Of a stretch of 64,000 bases of DNA, positions 34,707-43,473 are shown in pieces. Position 1 is the first letter of the stretch, and every line of letters starts with the position of its first letter. This stretch comes from VXRD01 sp965242535. GTDB lineage: Bacteria; Latescibacterota; UBA2968. The stretch is taken from the NCBI GenBank assembly GCA_965242535.1, contig OZ251458.1, positions 62,001 through 126,000 of the forward strand, written 5' to 3'. The notes under the pieces were generated by a model. It was not told where the DNA came from, did no database searches, and worked only from the letters and a program-made list of their open reading frames with translations. The translations under genes and the position numbers were made by a program.

Positions 34707-35006
34707 ATGGCATCTTGGCAAATTGAGCAATTCAAAAAAATGAGCGAGATCGATCCCAATTTAATTGGCGATGTGATCCAGCATTTTCAAAAATCCGACC
34801 CCGATCGCCTTGAAAAGCTCGTGGTCGGAGCCTATCTGGACCAAGACATCAACCTCGGCAAGGCGGCCGAACTTCTCGGCCTCCACCGTGAAGAATTGCG
34901 CCAAAGGTTTCTCAAACAAGGGATCCCACTTCGAGAAGGCAGTCGGTCCATTGAGGAACTCAAAGCGGAAATTGCCGCAGCCGATCAGATGGGCTATTCA
35001 AAGTGA
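34707..35006 (+). CDS. UPF0175-family antitoxin
   Basis: A 99-residue protein with the UPF0175 pattern. A poorly conserved N-terminus precedes VVGAYLDQDINLGKAAELLG and LHREELRQRFLKQGIPLREG, a helix-turn-helix-like core, with SIEELKAEIAAADQMG at the end. UPF0175 proteins are usually encoded next to PIN-domain RNases as their antitoxins. TAGGAG precedes the ATG at 34707; the frame is open further upstream into the UxuA-like gene but without a site. Its TGA overlaps the GTG of the PIN gene remnant. Confidence 0.75.
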   Translation: MASWQIEQFKKMSEIDPNLIGDVIQHFQKSDPDRLEKLVVGAYLDQDINLGKAAELLGLHREELRQRFLKQGIPLREGSRSIEELKAEIAAADQMGYSK

Positions 35007-35077
35007 TCGCCATCGATAATACCGTGCTGTCTAATTTCGCACGCACAAATAACCTTCACCTGTTAGAAGCCATCTAA
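35003..35077 (+). pseudogene. PIN-domain toxin truncated by a MITE-like repeat
   Basis: A GTG start overlapping the antitoxin stop opens VIAIDNTVLSNFARTNNLHL then LEAI and TAA. The first 19 residues are the start of a PIN domain (DNTVLSNFA with its first acidic residue). From 35065 the sequence is the inverted repeat AGAAGCCATCTAAAAAC of the 160-bp element, which supplies the stop. The other three catalytic acids of a PIN nuclease are gone. Confidence 0.75.
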
Positions 35078-35165
35078 AAACTCGGCCCGCCATTGAGAGA
35101 GGCGCAAAAACATTCGCTTTTCGCAGGTCAATACCATACATATCGCAAAAATAGGACGCCTTTAT
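35065..35165. repeat. Partial copy of the AGAAGCCATC MITE-like element
   Basis: It begins AGAAGCCATCTAAAAACTCG, continues GCCATTGAGAGAGGCGC and CATTCGCTTTTCGCAGGTC, and ends at about TTTATTCCCCC. It is nearly the same as 52404-52510 but lacks the right inverted end. It is followed directly by TGTATCTTCGGACAGGC, the left half of a dispersed palindrome. Confidence 0.75.
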
Positions 35166-35352
35166 TCCCCCCGTGTATCTTCGGACAGGCACAGGGGCCA
35201 TCTGTACCAACTAATTACTCCGTAAATTAAATGATACCAAATTTTGATACGCACCAACCCGCACCGACGGAGCTCGCTTTTCTAAAACGTTTGGTCCTAA
35301 AGCATCGTTAGTTGCCTTCGATGCCTTCGGCGACCTACTTTTTGTCTACAGC

Positions 35353-36548
35353 CATACTACGCGACAAAACTAAGAATCGGGTAAAAACCGTGCTTCTTTT
35401 AGGATTTTCAGACCGCGTTGAAACGTGCGTGCGTGGTCTTGGATATTCAAAAGGACATATTGCAGATAATCGAGTCCATATCGAAAGAGACTTTTCTCTT
35501 TCTTATCATGGTTTTTTATTTTGAGCGGGGTATGGTGGGCTCTCTCTTCGCCCATGAGATGGGCCCAACACACGGCGAGGGTCAACAGGGCGATGAGTTT
35601 TTCGATGCGGTCGGCGTCGGTGAGATGGGTCTGTTCGAGATCAAAGCCTCGGCGTTTGAGGGTGGCAAAAAGGACTTCAATGCGCCATCGTTTTTTGTAG
35701 GTCAAGCGTGCGTCAATGTCCGGTGTGTTGCTGCCGACCATCACCCAGTCATCGGGGCATCGGATGGCCGATAAATAGAGTGCCTGTCCATAGACGCGCC
35801 CGGGTTTTGGCAAGGTCATTTGCTGATTCAAGGTCAGATTGGCGAATCGTTTTTTCAACGGGATCGCTTTTTGTCCCGTTTCGAGGATCGCGTTTTCTTT
35901 GAGGCGAATGACAAAAGGCATGTCGTTTTCGGTCAACTACTTAAACCATTTTCGCCCAATAAATTCGCGGTCGGCTACCAAGGCGCGAATCTTACAGGGC
36001 TTGATGTGTTGACGGACCCGTTTCATGAGGGCTATGCGCTCTTGCGTGCTCGAGTTGCCCTTTTTGTGGAGCATCTTGAAGCAAATGGGAAACGCCATGT
36101 CTCGATAGAGGATGCCCACGGTCAGGAGATTGATCGACACCTTACCCAATGACCACTGGGTCCGGTCCATGGCGAGGATAAAATCCGATTTGACCGGTAA
36201 AAGATGCCGAATCAAGCTCGTCGCCCAATCTTCGGGGAGCGTGAACTCGGCGAAAAAACGTTGGATTCTGCGGTAGTTGGATTTTTGCTTGACTTTGCCA
36301 TTGAGCGCATTGGCCAGTTTTGTCAAATTGACGGTCGTCACTTTCATCAAGGCCAAGAGAAAGGCCGAGAGAAAGGTCACCCGGGCTTTATGCCAAGGAA
36401 AATGCGCTTGCAGGATGGGGTATAGTTGCATAACTTGATCCGACATAGACCTGTGCTTTCCGAGAAGAGGTGAGGGTTTTTGCGGTCAACTTAAATCTAA
36501 CTCTTTTATGGATTTTGCACAGGTCTTTATTTTTTGTCGCGTAGTATG
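35353..36548 (-). mobile_element. IS4-family insertion sequence, copy 1 (1196 bp)
   Basis: Perfect 17-base inverted ends CATACTACGCGACAAAA (35353-35369) and TTTTGTCGCGTAGTATG (36532-36548). A 9-base target duplication GTCTACAGC flanks it (35344-35352 and 36549-36557). It is the same length as copy 2 at 42064-43259 and almost identical. It is inserted in the hairpin region of the 407-bp element; the copy at 46821 shows the unoccupied site. Confidence 0.95.
35370..36446 (-). pseudogene. IS4-family transposase, one nonsense mutation
   Basis: The frame starts MSDQVMQLYPILQAHFPWHK at 36446 and shows LAMDRTQWSLGKVSINLLTV (first Asp region) and LVADREFIGRKWFK (second Asp). There it meets TAG at 35937-35939, where the intact copy 2 has TGG (Trp). 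The frame then continues as LTENDMPFVIRLKENA through RWRIEVLFATLKRRGFDLEQ (the Glu region) to the stop at 35370. A single base change therefore splits an otherwise complete 358-residue transposase. Confidence 0.9.
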
Positions 36549-36811
36549 GTCTACAGCAACAAAAAGTAGGCAAAAAATGCCGCTCTCATGCGCCGAGGGG
36601 CTAGGCACAGCGCAAAGCGCTTTTGTAGCAGAACGACATGAGACAGCCTGCAAAGGGGGTTGAAAAATGAATATTGGTTGCGAAACGGACTTGCGCGCTG
36701 TGCCCGATGGCTTTCGTTGATGAACTTTTGGGAGGGCACGGTTGCCGATGGCTTTTCTGAAGGACGGTGGAAATGCAAAGCGATCCCGATGATGAATTAG
36801 TTGGTACAGAT

Positions 36812-36926
36812 GGCACAGGGGCCTGTCCCTACGATTGCGATTGCTTCTCCCGTCTTCCTCGCAGGACGGGGGGCTAAGGGATAGGTTCCCATAATTTTTA
36901 GATGAAAAAAAAAGACGGAGGGTGTT
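36812..36926. repeat. Right half of palindrome and partial AGAAGCCATC-element end
   Basis: After the 407-bp element come GGCACAGGGGCCTGTCCCTA (36812-36831) and GATTGCGATTGCTTCTCCCG. Then at about 36850-36904 the right-hand part of the 160-bp MITE-like element appears (CTTCCTCGCAGG, GGGGGGCTAAGGGA, CCATAATTTTTAGATG). The ribosome binding site of the next gene (GACGGAGGG) follows. Confidence 0.65.
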
Positions 36927-37901
36927 ATGGAGTACGTCAATTTTGGTTCTGCGGGTGTGAAGGTGAGCGCGTTGGCGCTGGGCTTGGGATTTCGCGGGCA
37001 GGCGGATGAGGCAGACGGCCAAGCGGTGGTCGAGCGGGCGATCGATCTGGGCATCAACCTGATCGATTGCGCCAATACGTATGGGCCTGGGGACGACCGC
37101 ACGCATGTCGGGCGTTCCGAAGTCGTGTTGGGCAAGGCGTTGAAGGGCAAGCGGGACGATGTGGTGATCACGTCGAAAGTGTTCAGTCGCATCGGCGCAG
37201 GGCCAAACGATCACGGCCTGTCCCTCTATCACATCATGCGGGAAGCGGAGCGGTCTTTGCGCCGATTGGACACCGATCACATCGACGTGTACCTCGTACA
37301 TCATTTCGACGACTCGACGCCGATAGGAGAAACCGCGCGGGCCTTGGACGATCTCGTGCATCAGGGCAAGGTGCGATACATCGGGTGTTGCAACCACGCC
37401 GCGTGGCAAGCGTGCAAGGCGTTGTGGGTTCAGCACGCCTTGAATCTGGCGCCGTATATGTGCATGCAAAACCCGTACAATTTGTTGTACCGCACGCTGG
37501 AGCGAGAGGTTTTTCCATTTGTGCGGAGCGAGGGTTTGGGGGTGATGGTGTACAGCCCGTTGGCCGTGGGCTTGTTGAGCGGATTTTACAAACCGGACGC
37601 GCCGCCGCCCGAAGGTTCGCTGTGGGCAAAGCGATGGCGGGGGCGATACGAGACCATGATGGCAGGCGCAGAGGGAAGGGCTATCGCGACATTGTTCGAG
37701 GTGGCGGATGAATTGGGCAAAACCCCCGCGCAGGTGGCCCTAGCATGGGTTTTGTCGCATCCGGAAGTGACGGTGGCGATTACCGGCGGCGATACGGTCG
37801 CCCATCTGGAAGACAATATCGGAGGAGTGGGCTGGACGCTGGACGCGGCGTTGCGCGCGCGGTTAGACGCGGTTTCCGAGAATTTGGAATCCGGGCGATA
37901 G
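36927..37901 (+). CDS. Aldo/keto reductase
   Basis: A 324-residue NAD(P)H-dependent oxidoreductase with a complete catalytic set: Asp47 and Tyr52 in LIDCANTYGPG, Lys84 in VVITSKVFS, and His in DVYLVHHFD. The C-terminal VMVYSPLAVGLLSGFY and QVALAWVLSHPEVTVAITGG are the cofactor-binding strands. It resembles members that act on sugars or small aldehydes; the substrate is unknown. GACGGAGGG precedes the ATG. It stands alone after the repeat block. Confidence 0.9.
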   Translation: MEYVNFGSAGVKVSALALGLGFRGQADEADGQAVVERAIDLGINLIDCANTYGPGDDRTHVGRSEVVLGKALKGKRDDVVITSKVFSRIGAGPNDHGLSLYHIMREAERSLRRLDTDHIDVYLVHHFDDSTPIGETARALDDLVHQGKVRYIGCCNHAAWQACKALWVQHALNLAPYMCMQNPYNLLYRTLEREVFPFVRSEGLGVMVYSPLAVGLLSGFYKPDAPPPEGSLWAKRWRGRYETMMAGAEGRAIATLFEVADELGKTPAQVALAWVLSHPEVTVAITGGDTVAHLEDNIGGVGWTLDAALRARLDAVSENLESGR

Positions 37902-38021
37902 GTTTTTTTTTTTCCTCCTTCGTTCATATTTCCCGCTGGAGCAAGGGGTATCTTACGGACTTTTGAGATAAGGCCAATCGGGAAATTCCGCAGTACCCTA
38001 TTTCACCCAAAGGAGTGCGCG

Positions 38022-38888
38022 ATGAGGCGATTCATCACCCTTTTTCTGTGCGTCGGTTTTGGCGTTCCCATCCGTGCCGAAGTAAAACCCTGGGACGAGG
38101 CGTTTAAGCAACAGTGGTACGCAGGCCTGGCGGAGATCACGCGCTACGAACTCAAACAGGCGCAGTACCGCGATGTTCACGACGGCGACGCGGTGCTCAT
38201 TTTCGTCACCGAGGATTTTCTCGCGGACAAACACGTCAAGCGCGAACGCGGCGACGGGCCGAGCGTTTCGGTGCTCAAGCTCAACGCGACCGCCAACTTT
38301 ACGACCGGCCTGTATCCCTATTCCATCATGACCTCGGTCTTCACCCCGGTCGCGCCCGATCAAAAGCACGCGCTCAAAGTCGCGAGCGCGGCACAAGAGT
38401 GGTGCGGGCACACCTTTATTCAACTCAACCGTCGAGATGGCGGATACCACGCGACCGTGCGCTCGTATTTTCAAAGCGAAGGCGATCGGGACCTCACCTT
38501 GCCCGACGCCGTACTCGAAGACGAAATTTGGACGCGCATCCGCTTGGCCCCCGAACAGTTGCCCATCGGCGAAATCCAGATCATCCCGGGCGCGCAGTTT
38601 CAGCGTTTGGCACACGCCTTGCCCCAAGTTCAAACCGCCCGTGCCGAACTCGCCACAGGCGACACCGCACAGGTCTATACCCTCGCGTACACGTCCATCG
38701 ACCGCAAATTGGCGATCACCTTTGAAAAAGCCTATCCCCACGCCATCCTCGGCTGGGAAGAATCCCACCGCCGCCGCGGCCGCTGGCTGACGACCACAGC
38801 GCGCAAAACCCACGCCCTCATGCTCGATTACTGGAACAAAAACAAACCCGAAGACACGGCTTACCGCGCACGACTGGGGTTGGAATAA
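38022..38888 (+). CDS. Exported protein of unknown function
   Basis: A 288-residue protein with a signal peptide (MRRFITLFLCVGFGVPIRA). The mature part contains KQQWYAGLAEITRYELKQAQ, GDAVLIFVTEDFLADKHVK, YPYSIMTSVFTPV and SAAQEWCGHTFIQLN. This combination is found in a family of exported proteins from Bacteroidetes and related groups that databases sometimes mislabel as septum formation inhibitor Maf; it has none of the Maf nucleotide-binding motifs. The single conserved Cys in QEWCGH could be functional. AAAGGAG lies ahead of the ATG. No partner gene is evident. Confidence 0.7.
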   Translation: MRRFITLFLCVGFGVPIRAEVKPWDEAFKQQWYAGLAEITRYELKQAQYRDVHDGDAVLIFVTEDFLADKHVKRERGDGPSVSVLKLNATANFTTGLYPYSIMTSVFTPVAPDQKHALKVASAAQEWCGHTFIQLNRRDGGYHATVRSYFQSEGDRDLTLPDAVLEDEIWTRIRLAPEQLPIGEIQIIPGAQFQRLAHALPQVQTARAELATGDTAQVYTLAYTSIDRKLAITFEKAYPHAILGWEESHRRRGRWLTTTARKTHALMLDYWNKNKPEDTAYRARLGLE

Positions 38889-38971
38889 AGGGCAGTCCGT
38901 CCCACCAAAGCCACTGGCCCCCTGCCCTGCTTTCATCAGAATGACGATGGGCGAGGCGAACCGCTGATTGA

Positions 38972-39216
38972 GGACAGGCACAGGGGGCATTGGTACCAAC
39001 TCATTCATTATCGGGACGCTTTGCAGTTCCACCGTCCTTCAGAGAATCCATCCCAACCCGTATCAACGGTTCCGTCTTCTTTTAAGGGGCGCGTAGGTTC
39101 CACCGTCCTTCAGAGAATCCATCCCAACCCGTGCCATCGCAAAAGTCCATCACCGAAAGTTATCGGGCACAGCGCGCAAGTCCGTTTCGCAACCAACATC
39201 CATTTTGCAACCCAGC
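38972..39216. repeat. Truncated 407-bp-type element next to half a palindrome
   Basis: GGACAGGCACAGGGGGC (38972-38988) is followed by ATTGGTACCAACTCATTC, a diverged end of the 407-bp element in the opposite orientation to the copies at 35.2 and 46.8 kb. TTCCACCGTCCTTCAGAGAA and CATCCCAACCCGT then occur twice in tandem (about 39029-39061 and 39099-39133). AAAGTTATCGGGCACAGCGC and GCAAGTCCGTTTCGCAACC follow. The other half is missing. Confidence 0.75.
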
Positions 39217-39330
39217 AAAAGTGGTATCGGGAAATGCGCGAAAGTGGGGAAACATCGCGCTTTACTTAGCGCAATGGTAAGACGATATTTGAAAAAAGAA
39301 GCGACCATGACCATGAGCAAAGGAGCGATC

Positions 39331-39905
39331 ATGAAGCATCTGTTGTTGGTGCTGGTGCTGGTGACGGCGGTCACGAGGACCGTAGAAGGGGCGAGTCCTA
39401 CCCAGGTGTTTGACGGATGCGAGGACTTCTCCCGCTCCCCCGATACTATCCAACCCGTTGTTCATCATACCGTCAAGCTGCCACCTGGGAGTTACGGCGA
39501 TTTCCGCTTCATCGTCGATAGATGCAAATGGCAACACGTCTTTCTGCGAGGCGAATTCGGCGTTCAGAGAGACACGGATAGTTGCAGGTGGCTGTGATGA
39601 ACGAATACGAGTATGAGAGATGGAAAGAGGGCGGAGACCCCAACTTACTTTACCGTTCGGGCCTCACCTTTAGCGATAGGTTTTGCCTGCCCATTGAAAA
39701 CAGCGATACCTACTATATCGTTTTTTTTAACAGCAACGATGTAACAAGGCCAAGGGTCTGGATTAGTGCCTGGATTAGACTCGAATTGTATGACGTGAAA
39801 GAAGCATGCGACGAAAACGCGATTAGGGGCGACTTCAATGGGGATGGGCGAGTGAACTTTGCCGACTTTCTCATCTTTGTTGGTCTGTTTCAAGCCGACA
39901 ACTAA
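39331..39905 (+). pseudogene. Secreted protein with dockerin-like tail, split by a frameshift
   Basis: The first frame starts at 39331 after AAAGGAG with a signal peptide (MKHLLLVLVLVTAVTRTVEG) and continues through KLPPGSYGDFRFIVDRC to a stop at 39597. The second frame takes over near 39580 (VAVMNEYEYERWKEGGDPNL, then DTYYIVFFNSNDVTRPRVW). It ends in GDFNGDGRVNFADFLIFVG, a dockerin/EF-hand-like calcium loop. The sense of the second frame continues the first, so one indel near 39580 probably broke a single gene of about 190 residues. The dockerin tail suggests a cell-surface or exported role, perhaps binding a cohesin partner. Confidence 0.6.
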
Positions 39906-40030
39906 CCAATCACATCGCGTCAAACCGTGGTCAGTGGAGCGCGACCACGTCCAGTAGACACAAGCGCGGGCTAGTCGCCGTGCGTTGGATTCGCGTGATC
40001 GGGGATTACACGGTTCACCTGCGCTTCCTC

Positions 40031-40162
40031 ACAAATAATGGAGTTTGGGCGGACTGATGATTGACAACTCGTTTTGCGAATCGCTGATTGAGGACAGGCA
40101 CAGGGGCCTGTCCCTACAAATGATGGGGTTTGGGCGGATTGATGATTGACAACTCGTTTCGC
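40031..40162. repeat. 47-base direct repeat flanking a dispersed palindrome
   Basis: ACAAATAATGGAGTTTGGGC then GGACTGATGATTGACAACTC and GTTTTGC (40031-40077) recurs at 40116-40162 with four changes. Between them lies GAATCGCTGATTGAGGACAG and the rest of a complete dispersed palindrome (40092-40117). Confidence 0.8.
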
Positions 40163-40272
40163 CAAAAAATATCCTTATCCCGATCCGCTTTTGGGGTTGT
40201 TCCCATTTGTGGACTTATCTATCTTTAGGCGTCTGAAACACCGCGTAAAATACCACAAACACAGAGGTCGAA

Positions 40273-40710
40273 ATGTCCGTCAAAAAAGTAAAATTCACCG
40301 CTGGATTTGCCGTTATCGTCATCAGCTTGCTCGCGCTGGTCGCGTACAGCTCGGAAAAGATGTCGCTGTATTACCTCACGGTCCCCGAACTCGAAGCGCG
40401 AGAAACCGAATTTGCCGACACGCGCTTCAAACTCGCGGGCAAAGTCGTTCCCGGATCCATCATCCACCGCGATGGCAACCGCACCGTGGCGTTTGAAATC
40501 CGCGATCCGAGCGACGAAGACACAGCACCCAACACGCGCACCATCCGCTACAGCGGCGTCTTGCCCGATACGTTCCGCGATGGAGCAGATGTCGTGCTCG
40601 AAGGTAAAATGGGGCCCAATGGCGTGTTCATCGCCGAAACCATGCTCGCCAAATGCCCCTCCAAATACGAAAGCCAAAGCTACGACGAGATCAAAGCGTC
40701 TTATGAATAG
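40273..40710 (+). CDS. ccmE: Cytochrome c maturation protein CcmE, Cys-type variant
   Basis: A 145-residue periplasmic haem chaperone. An N-terminal anchor (FAVIVISLLALVAYSS) precedes an OB-fold domain with FKLAGKVVPGSI, RTIRYSGVLPDTF and GADVVLEGKMGPNGVF. The haem-attachment site reads AETMLAKCPSKYES: Cys128 and Tyr132 stand where most bacteria have His and Tyr (LAKHDEKY). A CxxxY form of CcmE is known from Desulfovibrio and archaea. It receives haem from CcmC and passes it to CcmF. AGAGGTCGAA lies before the ATG. The rest of the ccm cluster resumes at 43931 after an inserted segment. Confidence 0.85.
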   Translation: MSVKKVKFTAGFAVIVISLLALVAYSSEKMSLYYLTVPELEARETEFADTRFKLAGKVVPGSIIHRDGNRTVAFEIRDPSDEDTAPNTRTIRYSGVLPDTFRDGADVVLEGKMGPNGVFIAETMLAKCPSKYESQSYDEIKASYE

Positions 40711-42063
40711 GGGAACGGGATCCAACTGGGTCAGCAATTCATCGATGATAGGAAGGAATAATCTATGGAAATCATACTCATCTGGATAGCTGGTCTCGCG
40801 ATTGCCGGTCTCAGCACAGCCTCATACGTCCATCGGTCACGCCAGTGGGCTTTCCTTACCAAGCCTCTCAAGGTTGACACAAATCTGCGGAATCGGGTAG
40901 CGCGAGCGTTCGGGGTGGACGGAGCAGTTGTGACTAGCGTGAGCATGTTCGATGTGTTATACAACACGATGAAGATGGATCCCCAAGCTCTGCGGGGGAT
41001 GGAGCATCTGCACCACGCACAAGGCTTTGAGAGTCTTGGCGATCTTATGGACTTCATGAAGATCAACATCATCAAATCCGAGCCTGGCGAAGATGCTTGG
41101 CGACAGATGATCCACAAATACAAGGGCTATACCGGGGAGGAGAAGGTAGCTGATAACCTTCGAGAATGGGGCTTTGACGTCGAGATCCCAGAGTCGGGCA
41201 CTGCTGAGGGACTGGACCTTATCGTCAATGGGAAACCCTACAACATCAAGGTTACAGATAATCCACGGTACATCCAAGAGCACCTTGACAAGTACCCGGA
41301 TATCGACGTGATCACAAACCGGGAAATGGCCGCCGCCTTTCGCAACAATCCTCGCGTTTTAATCGACTCTGATCTCTCCGTTCAGGAAGCATTCCACAGC
41401 ACTGCTGACACATTTGAGGGAATTGCCGATCTTGGAGATGGGATCGATATTCCCTTCATCTCTTTGGCTTGCAACGTAGTTAAGAATAGCCAGAAATTGC
41501 ACAAAGGCGATCTCGACCTAAAGACAGCGGCAGAACACACCGTGCTTGACACTGCTACTACCGGTGTTGGTGGCTTGGTCGGTAGCAAAATTGGTTTGGG
41601 TTTGGGCCTAGCGTTGGCCCCTGTGACTGGCGGCCTATCAACCGTTCTTATGCCGATATTAGGTAGCTTGGCTGGCGTCTTTACTGGAAAGGGAATCAGT
41701 GGATGGTTCAAGGAGCGGCATCTTCGAAGAGCGATTGAGCAAATTCAAAATCTCGCTACTGAATTTCAAGCCGCATTCCTGGACCTGTACTGGAATGTCG
41801 TAAATGCGATGCGTGAATCTTTCGAGCCGAGCTTAAAAATGTGCCGTAGGCGAGTGGTTGAGGAGGGGTTCTTCAGGCGGACAGTATTCCCGAGTGTAAA
41901 GACCACATTTTATAGAATGGCGTCTGGGGAACTGAAGACCGAGCGTGGAGACATGCGAAGCTTCTATACCGACCTTTACCACGCTGTACAGGACACAGAG
42001 GAGCCGATTGAGGGGGGCATGATCTTATTCGCTAATTGCCAAGAGCAAGGTGTAGGTATTCTG

Positions 42064-43259
42064 CATACTACGCGACAAAAAATAAAGACCTGTGCAAAAT
42101 CTGAAAAAGAGTTAGATTTAAGTTATCCGCAAAAACCCTCACCCCTTCTCGGAAAGCACAGGTCTATGTCGGATCAAGTTATGCAACTGTACCCCATCTT
42201 GCAAGCGCATTTTCCTTGGCACAAAGCCCGGGTGACCTTCCTCTCGGCCTTTCTCTTGGCCTTGATGAAAGTGACGACCGTCAATTTGACCAAACTGGCC
42301 AATGCGCTCAATGGCAAAGTGAAGCCAAAATCCAACTACCGCAGAATCCAACGTTTTTTCGCCGAGTTCACGCTACCGGAAGATTGGGCAACGGGCTTGA
42401 TTCTGCATCTCTTACCGGTCAAATCGGATTTTATCCTCGCCATGGACCGGACCCAATGGTCGTTGGGTAAGGTGTCGATCAATCTCCTGACCGTGGGCAT
42501 CCTCTATCGAGACATGGCGTTTCCCATTTGCTTCAAGATGCTCCACAAAAAGGGCAACTCGAGCACGCAAGAGCGCATAGACCTCATGAAACGGGTCCGT
42601 CAACACATCAAGACCTGTAAGATTCGCGCCTTGGTGGCCGACCGCGAATTTATTGGGCGAAAATGGTTTAAGTGGTTGACCGAAAACAACATGCCTTTTG
42701 TCATTCGCCTCAAAGAAAACGCGATCCTCGAAACGGGACAAAAAGCGATTCCATTGAAAAAACGATTCGCCAATCTGACCTTGAATCAGCAAACGACCTT
42801 GCCAAAACCCGGGCGCGTCTATGGACAATCGCTCTCTTTATCGGCAATCCGATGCCCAGAGGAATGGGTGATGGTCGGCAGCAACACACAAGGCATTGAC
42901 GCACTCAAGACCTATAAAAAACGATGGAGTATTGAAGTCCTTTTTGCCAACCTCAAACGCCGAGGCTTTGATCTCGAACAGACCCATCTCACCGACGCCG
43001 ACCGCATCGAAAAACTCATCGCGCTCTTGACCCTCGCCGTGTGTTGGGCCCATCTCATGGGCGAAGCGCGCGCCCACCACACCCCGCTCAAAATAAAAAA
43101 CCATGAGAAAAAAGAGAAAAGTCTCTTTCGATATGGACTCGATTATCTGCAATATGTCCTTTTGAATATTCAAGACCACGCACGCACATTCCAACGCTGT
43201 CTGAAAATCCTAAAAGAAGCGCGATTTTTACCCGATTCTTAGTTTTGTCGCGTAGTATG
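42064..43259 (+). mobile_element. IS4-family insertion sequence, copy 2 (1196 bp)
   Basis: Perfect 17-base inverted ends (CATACTACGCGACAAAA and its complement) and a 9-base target duplication GGTATTCTG (42055-42063 and 43260-43268). It has the same length and almost the same sequence as copy 1. It is inserted in frame into the gene that starts at 40765, so the host frame runs through the left end into the transposase frame. Confidence 0.95.
42166..43242 (+). CDS. IS4-family transposase, intact
   Basis: A 358-residue DDE transposase. LAMDRTQWSLGKVSINLLTV holds the first Asp, LVADREFIGRKWFKWL the second, and RWSIEVLFANLKRRGFDLEQ the Glu of the Y(2)R(3)E(6)K signature typical of IS4 elements. 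THLTDADRIEKLIALLTLAV follows as in the IS4Sa-like branch. The ATG at 42166 has an identical context in copy 1. Upstream frame is open because the host gene is read through, but the natural start should be this ATG. The protein is probably active and could act on copy 1. Confidence 0.9.
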   Translation: MSDQVMQLYPILQAHFPWHKARVTFLSAFLLALMKVTTVNLTKLANALNGKVKPKSNYRRIQRFFAEFTLPEDWATGLILHLLPVKSDFILAMDRTQWSLGKVSINLLTVGILYRDMAFPICFKMLHKKGNSSTQERIDLMKRVRQHIKTCKIRALVADREFIGRKWFKWLTENNMPFVIRLKENAILETGQKAIPLKKRFANLTLNQQTTLPKPGRVYGQSLSLSAIRCPEEWVMVGSNTQGIDALKTYKKRWSIEVLFANLKRRGFDLEQTHLTDADRIEKLIALLTLAVCWAHLMGEARAHHTPLKIKNHEKKEKSLFRYGLDYLQYVLLNIQDHARTFQRCLKILKEARFLPDS

Positions 43260-43473
43260 GGTATTCTGTATGATGTGGAGCCGTTGCCCGATTACTACGC
43301 CGCAATGGAAGCGCAACTGGAAATTATTGAAGCGGAAAAGCGCAAGCTCAGTTAGAAATCAAGTGTATCGAAAAATATTAGGAGAAACAAATGATGATCC
43401 ATCCTCGAATCACGAAACTTTACATGTTTGCAATGCCAAGTTCCCCAAACGTCGGTCATTGAGCGAGGCAGAG

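Larger units (their letters stand above)
35200..36811. mobile_element. 407-bp MITE-like element (type B), interrupted by an IS4-family element
   Basis: The ends are ATCTGTACCAACTAATT (35200-35216) and its exact complement AATTAGTTGGTACAGAT (36795-36811). The element is flanked by 12-base direct repeats GGCACAGGGGCC (35188-35199 and 36812-36823), which are the core of the dispersed palindrome. Without the inserted IS and its duplicated target the element is 407 bases, equal to the copy at 46821-47227. The interior is the long interspersed repeat in inverted orientation. No transposase is encoded. Confidence 0.85.
40765..43355 (+). pseudogene. Glycine-zipper/nuclease-like accessory protein, interrupted by IS4-family copy 2
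   Basis: The coding parts are 40765-42063 and 43260-43355. Joined at the duplicated 9-base target they give an uninterrupted 461-residue protein. It has an N-terminal hydrophobic helix (ILIWIAGLAIAGLSTASYV). A possible PD-(D/E)XK-like segment (EGLDLIVNGKPYNIKV) follows, then a glycine-rich membrane-active stretch (GVGGLVGSKIGLGLGLALAP) and a helical C-terminus ending KRKLS. The family is not recognised; the glycine zipper and nuclease-like segment suggest a toxin-like or conflict protein. Codon use is visibly less GC-rich than in the ccm genes on both sides, which suggests transfer. GGAAGGAATAATCT precedes the start. Confidence 0.65.

Noticed and set aside
40765..43242. A single 825-residue protein fusing an unknown domain to a transposase
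   Set aside because: The 9-base target duplications and 17-base inverted ends prove an IS insertion; the fusion is accidental read-through.
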